A stretch of 62,503 bases of DNA from Strongyloides papillosus (taxonomy: Eukaryota > Nematoda > Chromadorea > Rhabditida > Strongyloididae), in the NCBI GenBank assembly GCA_005656395.1, contig SRSI01000025.1, positions 1 to 62,503 on the forward strand. Reading direction: 5' to 3'. A model generated the notes under the pieces. The model worked only from the letters and a program-made list of their open reading frames with translations. It ran no database searches and was not told the DNA's origin. A program made the position numbers and the translations under genes. Below, piece after piece: positions 35,769-47,035 of the stretch; position 1 is the first letter of the stretch, and the number at the start of each line of letters is the position of its first letter.

Positions 35769-36643
35769 ATGATTAAGAGATTAAACATTAAATTTATGTA
35801 TTTTTCCCAAAATTAGTAAGTAAAACAATATTAATAATTTTATATTTGTTTATTATATGTTTTTATGTTCAAATGTATTTGTTTTCCAATTTAATTTAGA
35901 TTTTGTTATGATTCATTCAATTAAAAGTAAGAAAATTAATTTTTTAATTTATCATCATTATTTTTTTATTACAGATTAAATTTTTACATATTTCGAATAT
36001 AAAAAAGATCTCCTAATAGAAACAAAAATGTTAAGAATTTGAGTGTATGATCGTGTTGTGGTAACGTGTTTGCAATATTCTTCCTATGCTGAATGATCAT
36101 ACAAATAAAGTAACACTCAAAAATTTTTGGCAACATATTTTGTATGTAACATTAAACATTTTTGTAAAAAAATAGTAGAAATTATTTCAGTATTTTATTT
36201 ACATACTAATATCTTAATTTATAAAAAAAGTATATTAAATAGTTTTATATCAATAAAACATATACATGTTTGTTCTTTTAATTATAAATAAATGCTATAA
36301 ATTTAATAAATATATTGGCACATTATTATATGTATGTTTCTGATAAAGTATGTAAAACATAGCAAATCTTAAAAGAACACTTCTTATATGTAAATCTATT
36401 TTCAAGAATGTTCATTACAAACAAAATAAAATCTATATGCGAAATGTGTCATTAAAAGTTTTGAGTAAAGAAAATACTAAGAAATTAAAATTTTTATTTC
36501 TATAATTAAATTAAAATACTTAAAAAAATAAAATTTTCATTTATTTTTTATGAATTGTTACTATTTTTCTTATGTTCCCATTATAATTAATGTTAAAAAT
36601 GGGAGGGCGGGCTTGGGGTCTCCCCCCTTTTTTGTTCTTCCAG

Positions 36644-36877
36644 TCATTCTTTTTGAACTTCTTCTCTTTTATTTTTTCCTTTTTTTTTTCTATTCTTCTC
36701 CCTTTTTTGCTCGAGATATCTCTTCTCAGCTATTTTGAGAAGCTCTTCATCCGTCTTCTGTTTTTCATTCATACGTAAATTTGAAAACATTTCTGGGAAA
36801 AAATTATTAATATTTTTTATATGTTACTTACTTAATATTCTTTTTTGTTTTTGTGTCACTCCTGTTTGACCTGCCAT
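36644..36877 (-). pseudogene. Small spliced Lys-rich gene, right copy
   Basis: Exon 1 36877..36832, intron 36831..36793 (39 bp, GTAAGT...CCCAG), exon 2 36792..36644. Unlike the left copy it reads through KIAEKRYLEQKREKNRK. A change in an A-run then shifts the frame relative to the left arm and it stops at 36646..36644 after EEVQKE. The two arms thus disagree on the correct 3' half, and the ancestral protein was probably longer. Family unknown. Confidence 0.5.
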
Positions 36878-36932
36878 AATAAATTTTTAATTTTTAAATT
36901 ATAAATTTTTTTATAAAAAAAAGGTTATTATA

Positions 36933-37797
36933 CGTGGTTTGTCCCAAAAGTAATGAGAATTATTTAGTTATGACACTCACAGGCATTGGATTAAAAAGGT
37001 GAGGATACCGTTTTGTAGAGAAAATTCTCCTCTACAAAATGGCATATATTCCACCTGATTCCATGCTCAACAAAATTTGTTATGTTAAAAAAAGTAGACC
37101 CATGTTTGGTACCCCCGTCACGCGAAAAAATATCTCTATTTTAGGTGGCAAAAACATTTCAAAAAATAAAAACAAGACGTCGAAGATAAAAATCCTACAG
37201 GCCAATTATTATTATTATACATTGAGTCACTCATCATTGCCTGTTGAAGAGTTTTAATGTTCGTCAATTATTCCCATTTTACCCCTTGTCCCCTATAAAC
37301 AATCTACAACGTGTAACTTATTTCTATTCTTCAAAATTAAAAACTATTCAAAATGGTATTACTCTGAGAATTAAGAAAATGTACGATTGGCTTCAACGAG
37401 TGCTGTTAACAGTCGTATAAATCAAGAATTTGGATTGATGACAAAAATGTTTTTTTTATTTTGCTTTCGCATTTTCTAAGTTTCTGTAGTATTTTTTTCA
37501 TGTTTTGTACAAAAGTTAATGGGCCAACGCTGTTTGACACCCTTTTGCATGTTAATTTCTAATGAAATTTAAAAATTTTTTGTTTTCACGTAAATGATAT
37601 TTTTTCGCGTGGCGAGGGTACTAAACATGGGTCTACTCTTTTAAACATAAAACATTTTGTAGTGCTTGGATTTAAATGCGATATATGACATTTTGTAGAG
37701 AAGAATTTTCTCTACAAAACAGTATCCTCACCTTTTTAATACGATGCCTGTGAGCGTCGTAACGAAATCATTCTCATTACTTTTGGGACAACCCATG
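36933..37797. mobile_element. 865-bp mariner-type element, right copy
   Basis: Mirror of 10435..11299 with the same length, the same ends and flanking TA. It contains the equivalent 72-codon frame (37039..37257) and no recognisable transposase. Confidence 0.85.
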
Positions 37798-38873
37798 TAT
37801 ACTGATAATAATTTGCATTTAATTTAAAAAATTGTAATTTTTTATGTTAAAAAATTTATTCAGATTATTTGTGATTTTTGTTTTTAGAAAGTCAATGCAA
37901 AATTTTAATTTTTAACAATTTCATGCATGTGATTTTATTTAATTCTTGAAATAAAATTATTTTTTACATGTTTTTTTTCCAAACTTCTGTAAAAAAATAT
38001 ATATAATACATGGATATTTAAATTATTTGTTGTAGTACTTGAAGTAAAGTATTTTACTACATGATTTCTTTTAAAATTTTAATATAAAATATATAATATA
38101 TAGATATTTAAATTCTTTATTGTATAACTGATATAAAATTTAAATAAATTAAATAAATATTGTAATTTATATCTATCAAAAATTTATATAGGAGTTGAAT
38201 TTTTCTGATTTCATCCATAAAATTTTATATATAAAATATATAGAATGTGCTATGCCAAATATGTTTTAGGCATTTTCTCAAAATTTTACTATATAAATTA
38301 ATGAAGAATTAGAGATTTTTTTTAATCAAAAAATATGTGATCAAATTTAGATTGAAATTTTCAAGATGTTATTTATTTGCTCTATAGGAATTTTATTTGA
38401 TTATTAATTTGATAATATTTAGTAATTTAGTAATAATATTTTGCTATAATTAAGAGTTTCTGTAATTTATTTGTTATCTTAAAATATAAGTTTTATATGT
38501 CAATATTTAAAATAATTATTTTTTCAAGTTTTCTTCACATTACTTTATATCCATGTTTATTTTACAAACTATTCTTTTTTATTTATTCTTTCAAAACTAT
38601 TTTAAGTTGCTAATTCATTGTTTTTGTTAATATTGTTAAGTTTATTTTATTAATTTCCATTGATTTATTAGTATACTATATTGATCTATTTGTATAAAAA
38701 ATATTTTTTTTAACATATAGTCTTTTTTTAACCACTAAAACTTAAATTTAAGAATGGCTCTATCGAAACTAAAAAGTACCATTTTTATTATTATCGTTCT
38801 TATAAATAAATTTTTTACGTTGTTATTATATTGTACTAATTTTTTTAATTTCAGATAGAAAAAAACGGGAGAA
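37798..38873. other. AT-rich DNA upstream of right Helitron protease
   Basis: No gene seen. A TTTCAG acceptor-like site at about 38850..38855 precedes the protease ATG by about 18 bp, as in the left arm. The Helitron 5' end should be in this interval, but no convincing TC terminus could be chosen in such AT-rich sequence. Confidence 0.5.
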
Positions 38874-39878
38874 ATGGAATTTGTCAACAATTTATTGAAA
38901 AAAGTCAATAAAATTGACATTCCAAAAACTTCAATTTGTGATTTTACTGATTCAGTAAATCATATTTTTGTACATGATTTCATTAATTCGAAGCATGTCA
39001 TTATTTTGAATGAAGATATTATTGTGTCATACATTCTTAATACTAATGGAATCATTTATTCGATAACCATTAGAAACAATAGTCAAGCCGATGATTTGGT
39101 TAAAGCTATAAAAAATAAGAAAAGTTGTGCTGGAGGCATGGTAATTCAAAATGATTACGTGCCAATAAATTCCAATAGTGCAAATTTTTGTAAAATTTTG
39201 GGGGCCAATATGTGCCAAGCAGCTTTGGGACATAATAATCAATGTGTTGCAATGTCATCTGCAGCATTGATTATGGCATGTATCAAACCACCATTAAATT
39301 GGGGAAAATTTGATATTAATAATGTCCTAAATCAAGGAAATATTTTGTACGAAAGAAGCGTTAATTATTTGCGCAGTACAAATTATTCAATTGATGGTAG
39401 AGGTTATTTATCAATAACCAACATTGTACGAGAAACAATATTGTTTAATCGTAAAGTAACGTTTAAAACAGCTTCTTGTTATTCATTTGCAGGAAGAGGG
39501 AAGAAGGTTAAAAGAAACGAGATTTCTTTTGGTTTCGTTTCTCTTTCACAAGCATTAAATAGATTAGTAAACGAACATCAGTTTCTAATCTTGATTGCGA
39601 ATGAAAGGGCGTCTTCAATAATGCACCATGACGGAGCATTTTTCTTATTTGATCCACATTTTATGGATCAAAATGGAAGATATTGCTCTAATGGTGTTTC
39701 ATGTATTCTAATGTTTAACACATTAGTTGATTTGATTAAATATTTACAAGCTAATCAGGTTTGTAATAATTCAGTATTTCAACTTGACGGTGTAAACATT
39801 AGTGTTGAAGATATATCAGGTAATAATCCTGATGTTTCTGCAAGTAAAAATATGGTAAGGGGTAGACTATCAAAATAG
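38874..39878 (+). CDS. C76-like (herpesvirus tegument-type) cysteine protease of Helitron
   Basis: A 334-codon open frame. Motifs: NQCVAM with candidate nucleophile Cys124; then PLNWGKFD and VLNQGNILYE; later an ALNRLV..HQFLILIAN segment; and GAFFLFDPH with an Asp260-x-His262 pair, ahead of CILMFNTLVDLIKYL. This order (Cys box, W..D..VL..G..LY, LFD.H) is that of C76-type papain-fold proteases/deubiquitinases found in invertebrate mobile elements; the assignment is by pattern. The frame is co-oriented with and just upstream of the coiled-coil and Rep/helicase parts and ends about 20 bp before the coiled-coil frame, so it was probably the N terminus of one Helitron polyprotein. It is intact here and broken in the left arm. 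Confidence 0.7.
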   Translation: MEFVNNLLKKVNKIDIPKTSICDFTDSVNHIFVHDFINSKHVIILNEDIIVSYILNTNGIIYSITIRNNSQADDLVKAIKNKKSCAGGMVIQNDYVPINSNSANFCKILGANMCQAALGHNNQCVAMSSAALIMACIKPPLNWGKFDINNVLNQGNILYERSVNYLRSTNYSIDGRGYLSITNIVRETILFNRKVTFKTASCYSFAGRGKKVKRNEISFGFVSLSQALNRLVNEHQFLILIANERASSIMHHDGAFFLFDPHFMDQNGRYCSNGVSCILMFNTLVDLIKYLQANQVCNNSVFQLDGVNISVEDISGNNPDVSASKNMVRGRLSK

Positions 39879-39879
39879 C

Positions 39880-40860
39880 CAATAAAAAACCCTTACACTT
39901 ATCTAAAAAAAGCAAAAAGATCGATTCTAATTTGATTGAAATCTCTTCATTAAAAACTAGAATTGTGAAAAATGCAAAAGAATTGAGGGAAAAAGAAAAT
40001 TACAAGCACAGTTAAATAGATTAGAAAAAAAATCTAATGATACTGTTAAAAAAGATTGTAATGAAAACTTTAAATTAAATGAGGTATTCGATAACAATTC
40101 AGGTAACGGTTCTGTAAAAAATAACAAAGAATCAATGGAACTTGATATAAGTGAAAATAATATGTCAAAAATGCAAAAAGATTTTGATGCAGATTCTACA
40201 TTAAAAGACATAATTTTAATCGAAAATAAAATTAATAAATGTAAAAAAATAGGTGAGAAAATGAAGCTTGAAAAACAGTTAGTAAGATTACAAAATAAAT
40301 TATCAAAAGATACTGTTAAACTAGAATCTAATAAAAATTTAAAAATAAACAAAGTATTAAATTGTGATCTTAATAAAAATGTTGTAATAAATAATGAAGA
40401 GCTAGTGAAAATTGATATATCTGAAAATAATATATTAAATGATCCAATGGAGCTTAATGTAGATCTTGAATCTACATTAAAGCAAGTAAATAATGTTAAA
40501 AATAAAATTAGAAATTGTAAAAGAAAAACGAAAATCAATTAATTACGAGTGCAATTACTAAGATCTAAAAAAAACTTACCAAAAAGTTTTAAAAATATAG
40601 CAAAAAGAGAAAAATTAGATAAAAGTAATGACAATTTATCAGTAATTAATGATGTGTTAGTAAATTTAGTTCATTTAAAGAAGTCTAAAAAAGGAATGAA
40701 TAAAAATAAATTGACAAAAAGGATTCAAAGATTATCAAGTAACATTGTAAAATGTGATGAAATATCTTTAAATAAAAATTGTCAGGTAGATTCCATTGTA
40801 AAAGCTCTTGATTCAATTAATGTAGCTAATGATTCTACTAAAAAAAGGCAAAGAAGCAAA
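39880..40860 (+). pseudogene. Lys/Asn-rich coiled-coil linker of Helitron, right arm
   Basis: Begins in the frame next to the protease end (ANKKPLHLSKKSKK) and continues in shifted frames: 40135..40542, then from 40549. It has the same repeated blocks as the left copy. A stop at about 40540 replaces a codon that is open on the left, so the two arms decayed separately. No enzymatic motif. Likely a flexible or coiled-coil spacer between protease and Rep. Confidence 0.6.
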
Positions 40861-43800
40861 AAGAGTTTGAAAAAGCAAAAACTTTTTCCGGCTAGAGATG
40901 AAGAAATTATCCCAGATGAGTATTATTTGGGTCCTCTTTCTACTAGTTGTGAACATTGCCAAGCAATGTTCTATAAAAAGAAACCAAATATAAACAATGC
41001 TGTAAATTTGGGGGAGTTAAAGAATATGAAAGGCTATTCAATAACTTCCCTAAATTTATAAAAGATTTGTTTATGAATGAAGATGAGGAAAGTATATACT
41101 TTAAAAAGCATTGTAGGCGAATTAATAACAAATTTGCCTTTGCGAGTTATACCGGCCAACAAAGAGATTTTAAAACATCAGGTCCTCCAACATTTGTGTT
41201 GCATGGTGAAGCTAAACGTGTAATAAACACAGCTGTACCTGAAAATAAAGATAATTTGTCCTATGGGCAACTATATTTTTATAGACCTGATATTGCTGAA
41301 GATATTAGAAATAAAAATGTTAACGCATTTAATGAAATATCAGTTATTAGTAATCTTACTCATATAATTTCCAAAATAAATATGTTAGCATTATCATATA
41401 AACATTTTGGTGATTATATTCGTGAGCAAGAAATAAAACATAAAAATAAGAATAAAGCTGTGCCAATGTATAAATTGGTTTTGAGACCTCCAGCAAATAA
41501 GAATGATAGAGTTCGTAATTTGCCAGAGGTTACAGAAACAGCAGTTATATTTCAAAGTGAAGATGAAGAAGTTCCTGATTATAATGTTTTGTTATGTAAT
41601 AAAACAGGAAAATTGGGAACTTTGAGTCATTACAGTCCTTTAAAAGATCCTGCAACATATCCATTGTTCTTCCCAACAGGAGCTTTTGGATGGGAAGAGA
41701 AAAAAACATATAAAAAAGGTAGTGAACAAAGATCTCTAACGAAATTAGTTTATTACCAAAATCTTATTGCTGTGAGACCATCATTTAATCCTTTACACCA
41801 TGGAGGATTATTATTTCAACTGTTTGTTGTTGATGCTTACACAGCAATAGAAAGAGATCGTCTAAACTACGTTATTAAGCTTAACAAAGAGCTTAAACAA
41901 AAAAATAATAAACAATTTGAAGATCTTCTTTAAGATTATCTTATCGGTGATGAAGATAATGAAGAAGCTGCAAAAAAAAGTGAGAGAATAAAACTTTTTA
42001 GCAGTTATATTGATTCAAGAAGACTCATGCATTTAGGCTATCAAGATGGTATGGCTATTGTTAGGAAATTTAGGAAACCAGATTTCTTTATTACAATGAC
42101 CACAAACCCAAATTGGAGAGAGATTACAGAAAATCTTTATCTAGGGCAACTACCAAATGATCGTCATGACTTGATTGCAAGAGTGTTTAAGCATAAATCC
42201 GATGCTTTAATACACGACTTGAAAGAAAACAAAATAATGGGTAATGTAGTTTATTTACAGTCAACCATTGAGTTTCAGAAAAGATCTTTACCACATATTC
42301 ACATATTGGTAAAAGTTTCAAAAGAAGACTTCAGATTAACATCTGATCAGGTAGATGAATGTGTTAAAGCAGAATTCCCTAATAAAGAAAAAAATCCACG
42401 TCTTTTTGAAATCGTCACAAAAACAATGGTACATTCGAGATGTGATATTTCAAAAACAAAAGTACTCTGTTGGGATGAAGCAAAAAACGTTTGGACTAAA
42501 AAATTCCCAGAACAGTACCATAAAGTAACTTCCATTACTTCTAAAGGTAAAGTTAACATTAAGAGATCATTTGATCCCTTTTTAGATATTACAGATAGAT
42601 TTGGTAACAAAGTAAACAATGATTTTTGTGTAACATATAATCCTTATTTAAGCTTGAAATATAATTCACATATTAATGTAAAAATATGTGAAAGTGTTTT
42701 AAGTCCTAAATACCTATTTAAGTATACCCATAAATCTAATGGTGATAAGATTGCTGCAGATGTAGTTGAAACCTTTGAATCGAAAGATGAGGTTAAACTT
42801 CATATTGACGGTAAATATGTAGGACCATCAGAAGCAGTTTGGAGAATCATGGAGTATCCAATACTTTATAAAGATTGGACTGTTGTAAGATTAGCAGTTC
42901 ACTTAATAAATAAGGATTGTACAGTTGCCAATGAAATGAATAATGGCAACAATAATTGTTTCAAAGTGGAAAAAGGTTATAAATCTACGTTATTAGCATT
43001 TTATAATCTTAATAAAAACGATATTAATGCTAGAAAGTATCTCTATAATGAGATACCGGAGTATTATTGGTTTGACTTAAAAACCAGAGAATGGAAATTT
43101 AGACATCGCCAAAGGCGTACAATAGGAAGGATATTTACTGTATCACCTATGAATGTCGAATTGTTTTCACTTCGCCAACTTTTACTCCATGTATCTGAAG
43201 CAACATGTGAAGGTGATTTAAAAATTGTTAATGGTTTTCAATGGCCCTCATTTAGAGATGCTGCCATAGCAAGAGGTTTGCTTGATACTGAAGACATTTA
43301 CAATGAATTGTTTGAAGAAGCATGTGAAAGCGCGATTCCTAACATGCTTCGTAATTACTTCGGTCTCATGATTTGCTAATGGCCATCTTTTACAAGGCAT
43401 TATGATACCTTCATTAAGTTTAAAAATTACTTAATCGAAGATTATTTAATGAAATATAATGGTAATGAAGAAAAAGCTGAAGCTCAAGCCATTTTTGATA
43501 TTAGAAATGTTCTATAATCTAATAACTTTAATGGCTATACTGATTTACCCGAAGCCAATTTTGATATTATAGAAATTGATTACGTTGAGGATAAAGATGT
43601 TCTAAAAAGGTTAGGTGACGAAAATTTAAAATCAGCTAACGAAGAACAGAGAAACTTTATTAATAGGATATTAAATATCATTGTTAATAATTTACCAGAT
43701 AAACGTTGCTTCTTTTTAGAAGGACCTACAGGAACAGGTAAGACATTTGTCTACACAACGTTATATTATTTGCTTAGAGCTGAAGATAAGATAGTACTTA

Positions 43801-44791
43801 ATTGTGCTTCAACAGGTATTGCGGCTACTCTTCTTAGAAATGGACAAACAGTTCATTCTATGTTTTCAGTACCTATTACCTTATACGACAGTAATTTTAG
43901 GCTATCTAAGCTTAATAAATTACGTACTACTATGCTTGAGAAAGCTTCATTAATAATAATTGATGAAGCACCTATGCTTAGTAAGTATGTAATTGATTAT
44001 CTTGATCAGCAACTTAAAAAAGTTTGCAAAAATGATCTTCCATTCGGTGGAAAAGTCATCATATGTGATGGTGATTTTAGACAAACATTGCCTATCCTAC
44101 CAAATTCTACAAGGCATCAAAATGTTTTGTTCTCAATTAAGTATAGCCCTCTTTGGAATGTTCACTTTGAGACAGTGAAACTTACCAGAAACATGAGGGT
44201 TAAAGAGGACGAGATTGATTTTGCCAAGTGGATTTTAGATATTGGTGATGATGCTCTTCAAAAAAATGAAGATGGCGAAGTGGATATACCACTGAATATC
44301 CAATCAACTGGAAATTTAGTGAATGATATCTTTGGAGATAAGAATGAAAGCATACTAGAAAAATCTAACTATGCAATTCTTGCTCCAACAAATGTCATTG
44401 TAGAGTCAATTAATAATGAAGTATTAGACACTCTACCAGGCGATGTTGAAAAAATATTTTCAGCTGTTCGATTAGAAAAGAATCGGGTACAGATGAAAAT
44501 TACTACAACATGCCTATTGAGAACTTAAATCAGTTAACACCTAGCGGTTTATCACCACATTTGTTGAATCTCAAGATTAATGCCGTAATTATTGTTCTTC
44601 GTAATTTGAACATTAAAGAAGGACTTTGTAACGGCACAAGATTGAGAGTTATAAAAATTAATAAAAGAATTTTGACATGTATTCATTTGTCAGGGTTAAA
44701 TAAAGATAAAAATGTTCTTATACCTAGAATAGTTTTATATAATTCTGAAGGAGAATATCCTTTTACACTAGCAAGAAAACAGTTTCCTGTA

Positions 44792-46538
44792 CACTGAGAG
44801 ATATTTGCAACTTTTTTTTTGCAATTTTGGAAAAATGTATTTTTTACAACTAAAAAATGTTTCAAGTTTTTAAATAATAAACTTATTATTTGAAATAAAC
44901 ATTTTCCTTAAATGCTTTTATTTAAAATAAATAAATTCTAAAGTGAAAGAAAAATACCACAAGTTTAATTCTTGATTTCTGAGATCGTTGGTTATATGAA
45001 TATGATTTAATTTGCTTGTCGACTTTTTTAGCGGGAAAAAATAAGAAAATGAAATACTTTACTTTTTTCACGAATTTTGTAATATGAAGTATTTTAAATT
45101 CTTCAAATATAAAAAAGTTGTAGAAACAAAATTTGTTAAAATCTCTTCAACAAAGCTAACTTCTCTTCTAAAGGTCTTAAAGTTAAATGATATAGAAGTC
45201 AAAAGTATATAAGTGTAAAAAGAATAGTTTATAAGAAATGTCTCACAAAATTTCAAAAAAAAATTGAGTTTTAGAATAAGATATGATAATGCCAATTAAT
45301 TTTTTTGTAGATTACTTTCTTATCACTAAAGATCTATAGATGAAACAAAAATATTTTTAGTTTGTATAGACTTGTAAACATATGATATTTTTTACTCTAT
45401 TTAAAGATCTTTACTTTTTTTTGTATTAATTTACACTTTCGACCATTTTGAATAATAAAGTGCCAATTTTTACTATTAACTACTATCTTATTATTAATAT
45501 TAATTATCTTAACCCTTTCACTGCAAGAATTTTTTTTCTTTGTACTACGCACTCTTCTATGTGTAAAATAGAAAGAGTACTTTTATATAGAATAAAAAGT
45601 GAACGAAAAATTGGTAGTATATTTCTTCAGTAAAATTAAAATAAAAAGGTTGAAAATTAAATTTTTTTCTTTTAACTTTATAAAATTTATTTTTTAATTT
45701 AATTTTCAACTGTTTTTCATAATTTATTTTTTGTTTCCATCTTTTTTTCATATATATTTTTTTATAAGAAAAAAAAATAGTATCATTCCAAAATTTCCCG
45801 CTTAAAGTGTAAATTACCACTAAGCATGAACATTTTTGTTTATGACGCGTATATGTGTCATCCGGTAGCAAAAGGGTTAAGCATATTAAACTATCAATCA
45901 ACAATAAAGCCATAACATTTCATGGAAAAATCTATGTTTTTAATTAAATAATTATTTGATGTACCCTAACTTTAAAATTTACTAGTAATATTATAAAACG
46001 TTATAATAACAAAGTTGGATTTTTACTAATAAAATAATTAGATTGATTGGTTTAATTTAAAAAACTACATTTATAGAATTCGAGAAAGGTTATTTTAATT
46101 TTAGAAGTTCATAAGTCGACATGTACTTAGAATATGTATGTTTATCATATTAACTCCTGACAATGGAAAGGTTTTTTAGAAAAAAATATAATGACATTGT
46201 TTTAACACTAGATTGAGCTAAGTTATTGTACTGTATGTGTGATATACTATTAAAGAATATCCTGTAGAAGTAAATTTTTAAATTTTTGAAGTTGTTAATA
46301 GTATCATATTCATTGTCATTTGAAGAAAGTTCAAGTACAAAATACCATAGCATAAAACACAAACTTCAGTTTATAAGTTATCAATTAAAGTAATTAACAT
46401 GTAAACAATTTGTAAGAATATTACTATGACTGAAATTTGGGGATAAATAAAACAATATTTAAAATTTAAAAAGTTTCTATTAAACTAATTGTTTTAACAC
46501 GAAAATTTAAAAACAAAAGTTGCAAATACCTCTCAGTG
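44792..46538. mobile_element. 1747-bp non-autonomous CACTA-like element
   Basis: The termini CACTGAGAGATATTTGCAAC and, inverted, CACTGAGAGGTATTTGCAAC are flanked by TA duplications (44790..44791 and 46539..46540). The left arm has the empty site. The inner right end (ACACGAAA..TTAAAAACAAAA) matches the sequence just past the CACTA-like transposase genes at 19358 and 28888, so that transposase is the likely driver. It has no transposase of its own and contains a nested piggyBac-type MITE. Confidence 0.85.
45513..45876. mobile_element. 364-bp piggyBac-type MITE nested in the CACTA-like element
   Basis: Ends CCCTTTCACTGC and, inverted, CCCTTTTGCTACC, flanked by TTAA on both sides (45509..45512 and 45877..45880). 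A TTAA duplication with CCC/GGG termini is the piggyBac hallmark. The interior has only a minus-strand shadow frame. It inserted after the host CACTA-like element arose. Confidence 0.8.
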
Positions 46539-47015
46539 TAAGACTTGCCTTTGCTATGACTATTAATAAGAGTCAAGGGCAAACATTAAGTAAAGTTGGT
46601 GTAGATTTAACAACACCAGTATTTTCACATGGACAATTGTATGTGGCTTTTTCGCGAGTAAAAAGTCCTGATTGTCTATTTGTTAAAACAAAATCTGATA
46701 AGGCAAAAAATATTGTATATACTGAAATATTTAATGCATAGATTCTGATTAGATAATGAAAATATGAAGAACAAATAAATGACAGCAATAAAAGCAGATG
46801 GAGGATCAAAACAATGGATCAAAAATAATTTTTTAACATTTTTAATTAAATGACTTTTTTTAATTCTGTTTTTTTCAACATTTTTAAATAAATGATTGTT
46901 TTTTTAACTGTGTTTTTTTATTTCTTTTAATGACAAATTGTTCTAATACAAATATTTTGATAATAATTTAATACAAAAATTCTTTTAAAAAATATGCTCT
47001 GCGGACCAGACCTGA

Positions 47016-47035
47016 CCTGCCGAAGGCAGGTCTAA
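47016..47035 (+). repeat. GC-rich hairpin followed by CTAA, candidate Helitron 3' end (right)
   Basis: CCTGCC-GAA-GGCAGG then T and CTAA, about 290 bp past the helicase frame. Mirror of 2782..2801. Spacing between hairpin and CTAA is shorter than usual for Helitrons. Confidence 0.4.

Larger units (their letters stand above)
40861..46741 (+). pseudogene. Helitron-like Rep/helicase, right-arm copy (decayed, interrupted)
   Basis: Order: zinc ribbon (LGPLSTSCEHCQAMFY) to about 41060; Rep/Helitron_like_N 41067..41933 and 42027..43379, with HUH PHIHIL and two-tyrosine KYLFKY; Pif1-type helicase from about 43450, with [22 protein letters not shown] (its first Gly is Asp here) and TRNMR; C-terminal NKSQGQTL and YVAFSRVKS at 46520..46741. 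Stops at 41931..41933 (Glu to TAA), 43377..43379 and near 43515, and a frame change near 44470, make it non-functional. It is split by a 1747-bp element at 44792..46538. The intron-like 157-bp insert of the left arm is absent, so this arm shows the empty site. Confidence 0.85.
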
